50,000 nucleotides of DNA from Apostichopus japonicus (taxonomy: Eukaryota; Echinodermata; Holothuroidea; Aspidochirotida; Stichopodidae). The stretch is from NCBI RefSeq assembly GCF_037975245.1, contig NC_092576.1:6665001-6715000 (forward strand). Reading direction: 5' to 3'. The notes below the pieces were generated by a model, which had not been told where the DNA came from, did no database searches, and worked only from the letters and a program-made list of their open reading frames with translations. Shown here piece after piece: positions 47,966-50,000 of the stretch. The position numbers were made by a program, and so were the translations under genes. Position 1 is the first letter of the stretch. Each line of letters opens with the position of its first letter.

Positions 47966-49507
47966 TCTCCCTACACATTAATTATCCCTTGGTTTAGATT
48001 CGAAAGCATTCTGATCTTGTCACAGCACCATCGAAATGATCATACTGTGACATTAATTCAACAATTTATCCGATAAAGTTATTATCAAGAAATATTTTAG
48101 GCGACCGGTTATGTTTGGGACTATAAAGTCGTGTGGTTTACATATGAATAAACCGTAACTTAAAAAGACATTGTCTATAGGCAATATAATAATGATTTAT
48201 AACTGCAAGATATATTTACCTAATGAGACTATGCCGTTTGAAGAAGGTTGATCTGTAGGCTGTAAACACGAATGGAATCTTACTATAAATAGTTCAAGAC
48301 TAACAAAAAGTCCGTGAATAAGTCATATTATATATACATATGGCATGTATTTCTTGAAAGTGGACAAACACCGTAATTGTTCACAGGAATATAGACAGAC
48401 CAAATTAAACTCGACTTTCAAAGAAACAAATTATATCTGATTTAGGAACAAATAAATGGCATTGTACCTGAAATTACACTGAATATCGAGGGTGTTGCCC
48501 AACATAATTGAACTCTTAAACTACATAAAATTTAATGCGCCGTATTACAAATAATATTTGGTAAAATGAAACTGATATATCCTGTTGAGCGCTCTTATAT
48601 AGTATGGACAATTATTTGTATCCTATTGATGATCTTTTATAAACAGTTTTATTGTGTGAATGCCTCAATTGTGATCATGTTATCTCTAATTCACACTTAG
48701 GATATGATCTTAATGACATAATTAACGTTTTATTCTCTCTAACTTTGTCTCTCTGCATAAATTATGCTTACTAGGTATATGGGCATCAGCTTAATCCTAA
48801 GTATATAATATTAAATAGGCCATGCACATGGAAGTCTGATTTTACAAATTATATAACGTAGGAATTAAGGTAATTTACCTCCGTTATATTTGGTGATAAT
48901 CGAGTCGTATCTCCTGTGTCGAAGAAAATAATGAAAGATAACTCATACAGCTGATTACTACTTAATTTAAAAACGAGAACTTGGCATATATGTTACGCAG
49001 GGATTGAATAAGCGTTATACTACGTACCGTAATCTGTGGAAAACCCAACTTATTTAAATTAAATTACATCAAAAATATTAAACAGTTCAAATCAGACGGT
49101 GAAATTACAGTATACACGATAATTAAACAAATAAATCAATTATTAACAAAGCTTTCATCTTTGCTTTTCAATGTTTATTAATAATGGATCAAAATATTGA
49201 CTTCATATTATCATTCTCTTCATTTGTACTCTAAAGCGCGATGTTCGTTCAAAATAATAAAAAGTTTGATCGTATAAAATACCATGTACCACGATACATA
49301 TTAATAGGTTGGGTAATATTTAGCAAACTTCCGGCATCCATTCAAATAGCATTTTGTCTCCTAACATGATCTTACATTAAATAATAACATAAAACACCGG
49401 CACTCTTTGAGACCGAGGGAACATTCATGTATTTTTTTTCAGTGAAAGTTTGTAACATGAGATGGTAAATTACCTGCCCTTGCTTGTTCGCCGCTGTCAA
49501 TATCGGT
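41670..49507 (-). CDS. NACHT-domain receptor, right copy, 5' partial and frameshifted near 3' end
   Basis: Exons on the minus strand, 5' to 3': 49507-49474, 48913-48879, 48259-48220, 46332-44942 (NACHT), 44123-43920 (or 43915), 43856-43740, 43525-43458, 43294-43233, 42564-42517, 42194-42171, 41732-41670 (TGA). Juxtamembrane exons read [24 protein letters not shown] and [14 protein letters not shown], matching the left copy. Exon 43856-43740 is 117 nt against 116 in the left copy, because of an extra A before the donor (cttcaaagtaagc). This throws the next two exons out of frame and brings a TGA into exon 43294-43233, removing about the last 60 residues. The last exons still match the left ones and keep a combined length divisible by 3, so the break looks recent, or is an assembly error. 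The transmembrane exon would lie beyond the right window edge. Confidence 0.7.
42664..42925. repeat. Interrupted (TA)n tract
   Basis: TA repeats with TG, AA and TTTA interruptions, in the intron between right-copy exons 43294-43233 and 42564-42517. It holds a duplicated TGATGNGCGTTTATCCATGT segment (about 42650 and 42723). The left-arm equivalent (7150-7200) is much shorter. Confidence 0.9.
42926..43010 (-). repeat. tRNA-derived SINE, copy 5 (fragment)
   Basis: Minus strand: GGCCCGTGGTTCGGATCCCG (a mutated B box), then GTGGAGGCTGAAAG and the shared body ending CCAACTCATTACG. TA tracts lie on both sides. Absent from the left arm. Confidence 0.7.
43011..43082. repeat. (TA)n microsatellite
   Basis: About 72 bp of pure TA after the SINE fragment. 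Confidence 0.95.
44211..44567. mobile_element. Fold-back/MITE insertion in right-copy intron
   Basis: The left arm reads GGGATGTTATAATATT (minus-strand sense) where the right arm has about 357 extra bp. The insertion contains a 31-bp perfect inverted repeat (44398-44428 and 44533-44563, starting GGGGTTAATCAACGG), extended imperfectly inward, and an outer inverted pair TTCATTCATAC / GTATGAATGAA (about 44209-44219 and 44386-44396). It therefore looks like two adjoining or nested fold-back units. No coding content. Target duplication unclear (TT or TTA). Confidence 0.7.
44942..46332 (-). other. NACHT NTPase exon, right copy
   Basis: 1391 nt, open throughout, same length and splice phases as the left exon. 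Walker A GDVGYGKT, Walker [11 protein letters not shown] and the TTRS motif are all kept. Replacements against the left copy are scattered, mostly outside these motifs (for example IHNYVGKQGKKF against [12 protein letters not shown]). Intact coding over 460 codons after duplication suggests it was under constraint until recently. Confidence 0.9.
46363..46441. repeat. (TA)n microsatellite, left of Penelope-like insertion
   Basis: TA tract with a few interruptions and an AAT run at its end; one half of the tract that is continuous in the left arm. Confidence 0.9.
46475..47905 (+). mobile_element. Penelope-like element, 5'-truncated, with inverted terminal repeats
   Basis: About 320-bp inverted repeats (46475-46796 and 47582-47905) share, in opposite orientation, GGAGTGGTCACCACTCC, GCCTGACGATGG and TAGCGAGCTACGGGTTGGAG. 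Between them the plus strand codes for the C-terminal part of a Penelope-like protein: [20 protein letters not shown] and [15 protein letters not shown], then after a frame change [30 protein letters not shown] (GIY-YIG with its Cys pair), and finally [15 protein letters not shown]. The last codons run into the right repeat. The element interrupts the (TA)n of the intron before the NACHT exon; the left arm lacks it. The RT is missing. Confidence 0.82.
46839..47640 (+). pseudogene. Penelope-like GIY-YIG endonuclease coding remnant
   Basis: Open frame 46839-47219, then 47294-47572 in another frame, then a third short frame to about 47637 encoding a Leu/Asn-rich tail that ends SYGLELF. The GIY-YIG module (about 47330-47430) is the endonuclease that Penelope-like elements use for integration. 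At least two frameshifts make it non-functional. Confidence 0.75.
47906..47962. repeat. (TA)n microsatellite, right of Penelope-like insertion
   Basis: Pure TA; the second half of the tract split by the insertion. Confidence 0.95.
48340..48780 (-). repeat. Intragenic tandem duplicate, inner copy
   Basis: Homologous to left-arm 3290-3720 and also to 49630-50000, in the same orientation as the latter. Lies in the intron between right-copy exons 48913-48879 and 48259-48220. Confidence 0.85.
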
Positions 49508-49620
49508 CTGAAAAGCCAAAATATGTTTTAAACGTGTACGAAATTGCATTGCTAAAAGTGACGTTTCCGATTTGACTGTAAGACTGCATGTTTCCAAATG
49601 GTTTATATTCCACTTAAAGT

Positions 49621-50000
49621 GTGTAAACTTGTAAGTGTTCACAGGAATATAAACATATCAAATTAAACTAGATTTCAAAGAAACAAATTTCATCTGATTT
49701 AAGAACAAATAAATGGCATTGTACCTGAAATTACACTGAATAACCAGGGTTTTGCCCAACATAATTGAAATCTTAGACTGACGAAACTACATAAAATTCA
49801 ATGCGCCATATTACAAATAATATTTGGTAAAATGAAACTGATATGTCCTGTTGAGCGCTCTTATATTATGGACAATTATTTGTATCCTATTGATGATCTT
49901 TTTTAAACAGTTTTATTGTGTGAATGCCTCAATTGTGATCATGTTATCTCTAATTCACACTTAGGATATGATCTTAATGACATAATTAACGTTGTTTTCT
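49621..50000 (-). repeat. Intragenic tandem duplicate, outer copy (runs off window)
   Basis: After the equivalent of left 2455, the right arm jumps back to the equivalent of left 3705 and runs again toward 3340 at the window end. About 15 bp of filler lies at the junction (around 49615-49632). The duplicated block is at least 1.25 kb in left-arm terms and, if complete, includes two juxtamembrane exons. Confidence 0.82.

Larger units (their letters stand above)
41358..49620 (-). repeat. Right arm of large inverted duplication
   Basis: Reverse-complement homologue of about 2455-8462. Exon lengths match the left arm except for small indels in three C-terminal exons. Larger differences are a Penelope-like insertion (46475-47905), a fold-back insertion (44211-44567), a long TA/SINE insertion (42664-43082), and the tandem duplication beginning at about 49621. 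Confidence 0.88.

Overview
This is a nuclear window from an animal. Spliced genes with GT-AG introns, an AT-rich background, long (TA)n microsatellites, Penelope-like retroelements, an L1/Tx1-like LINE relic, tRNA-derived SINEs and several short hAT-like DNA elements with 8-bp target duplications all point to a metazoan. NACHT-domain (NLR-type) genes, a CIDE-N/SAMD3-like gene and the TE mix suggest a marine invertebrate deuterostome, most likely an echinoderm such as a sea cucumber. That assignment is inference; no database search was possible.

The window is framed by an inverted duplication. The left arm (homologous part about 2455-8462, gene on +) and the right arm (about 41358-49620, gene on -) each carry a copy of the same multi-exon gene, arranged tail to tail around a spacer of about 33 kb. 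Following splice phases by hand, the left copy reads in one frame through 11 exons, from a predicted single-pass transmembrane helix (exon 151-261), through a string of very short juxtamembrane exons, into one large NACHT NTPase exon (4224-5614), then six small C-terminal exons ending at 8181. The product would be a membrane-anchored receptor with a cytoplasmic NACHT domain, an unusual layout for this family. Its extracellular part lies to the left of the window. The right copy keeps the same exon structure but has a 1-base frameshift in one C-terminal exon, a Penelope-like insertion in the (TA)n of the intron before its NACHT exon, and a partial tandem duplication at the window edge.

The spacer is mostly nested mobile DNA. 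From left to right: tRNA-derived SINEs (8.2-8.7 kb); a hAT-like element with a second one inside it (9.4-10.5 kb); a LINE 3' relic (13.8-14.9 kb, -); a Penelope-like fragment split by an 8.9-kb element with terminal inverted repeats starting CACTG and a TA duplication (15,996-24,936), which contains a multi-exon CIDE-N/SAMD3-like gene and its own inserted hAT MITE; a segmental duplication (about 25.2-31.4 kb) whose first copy is split by a minisatellite-bearing hAT-like element, itself holding another; three more short hAT-like elements (33.1-35.8 kb); and a minisatellite of about 0.85 kb (36.1-37.0 kb).

The one intact, unduplicated protein gene in the spacer is a type II membrane sulfotransferase of the heparan sulfate 3-O-sulfotransferase type (38,043-39,473, +). 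Two more Penelope-like fragments follow it before the right arm begins. The NACHT genes are the most interesting host content; the 8.9-kb element with a gene inside is the most interesting mobile structure.
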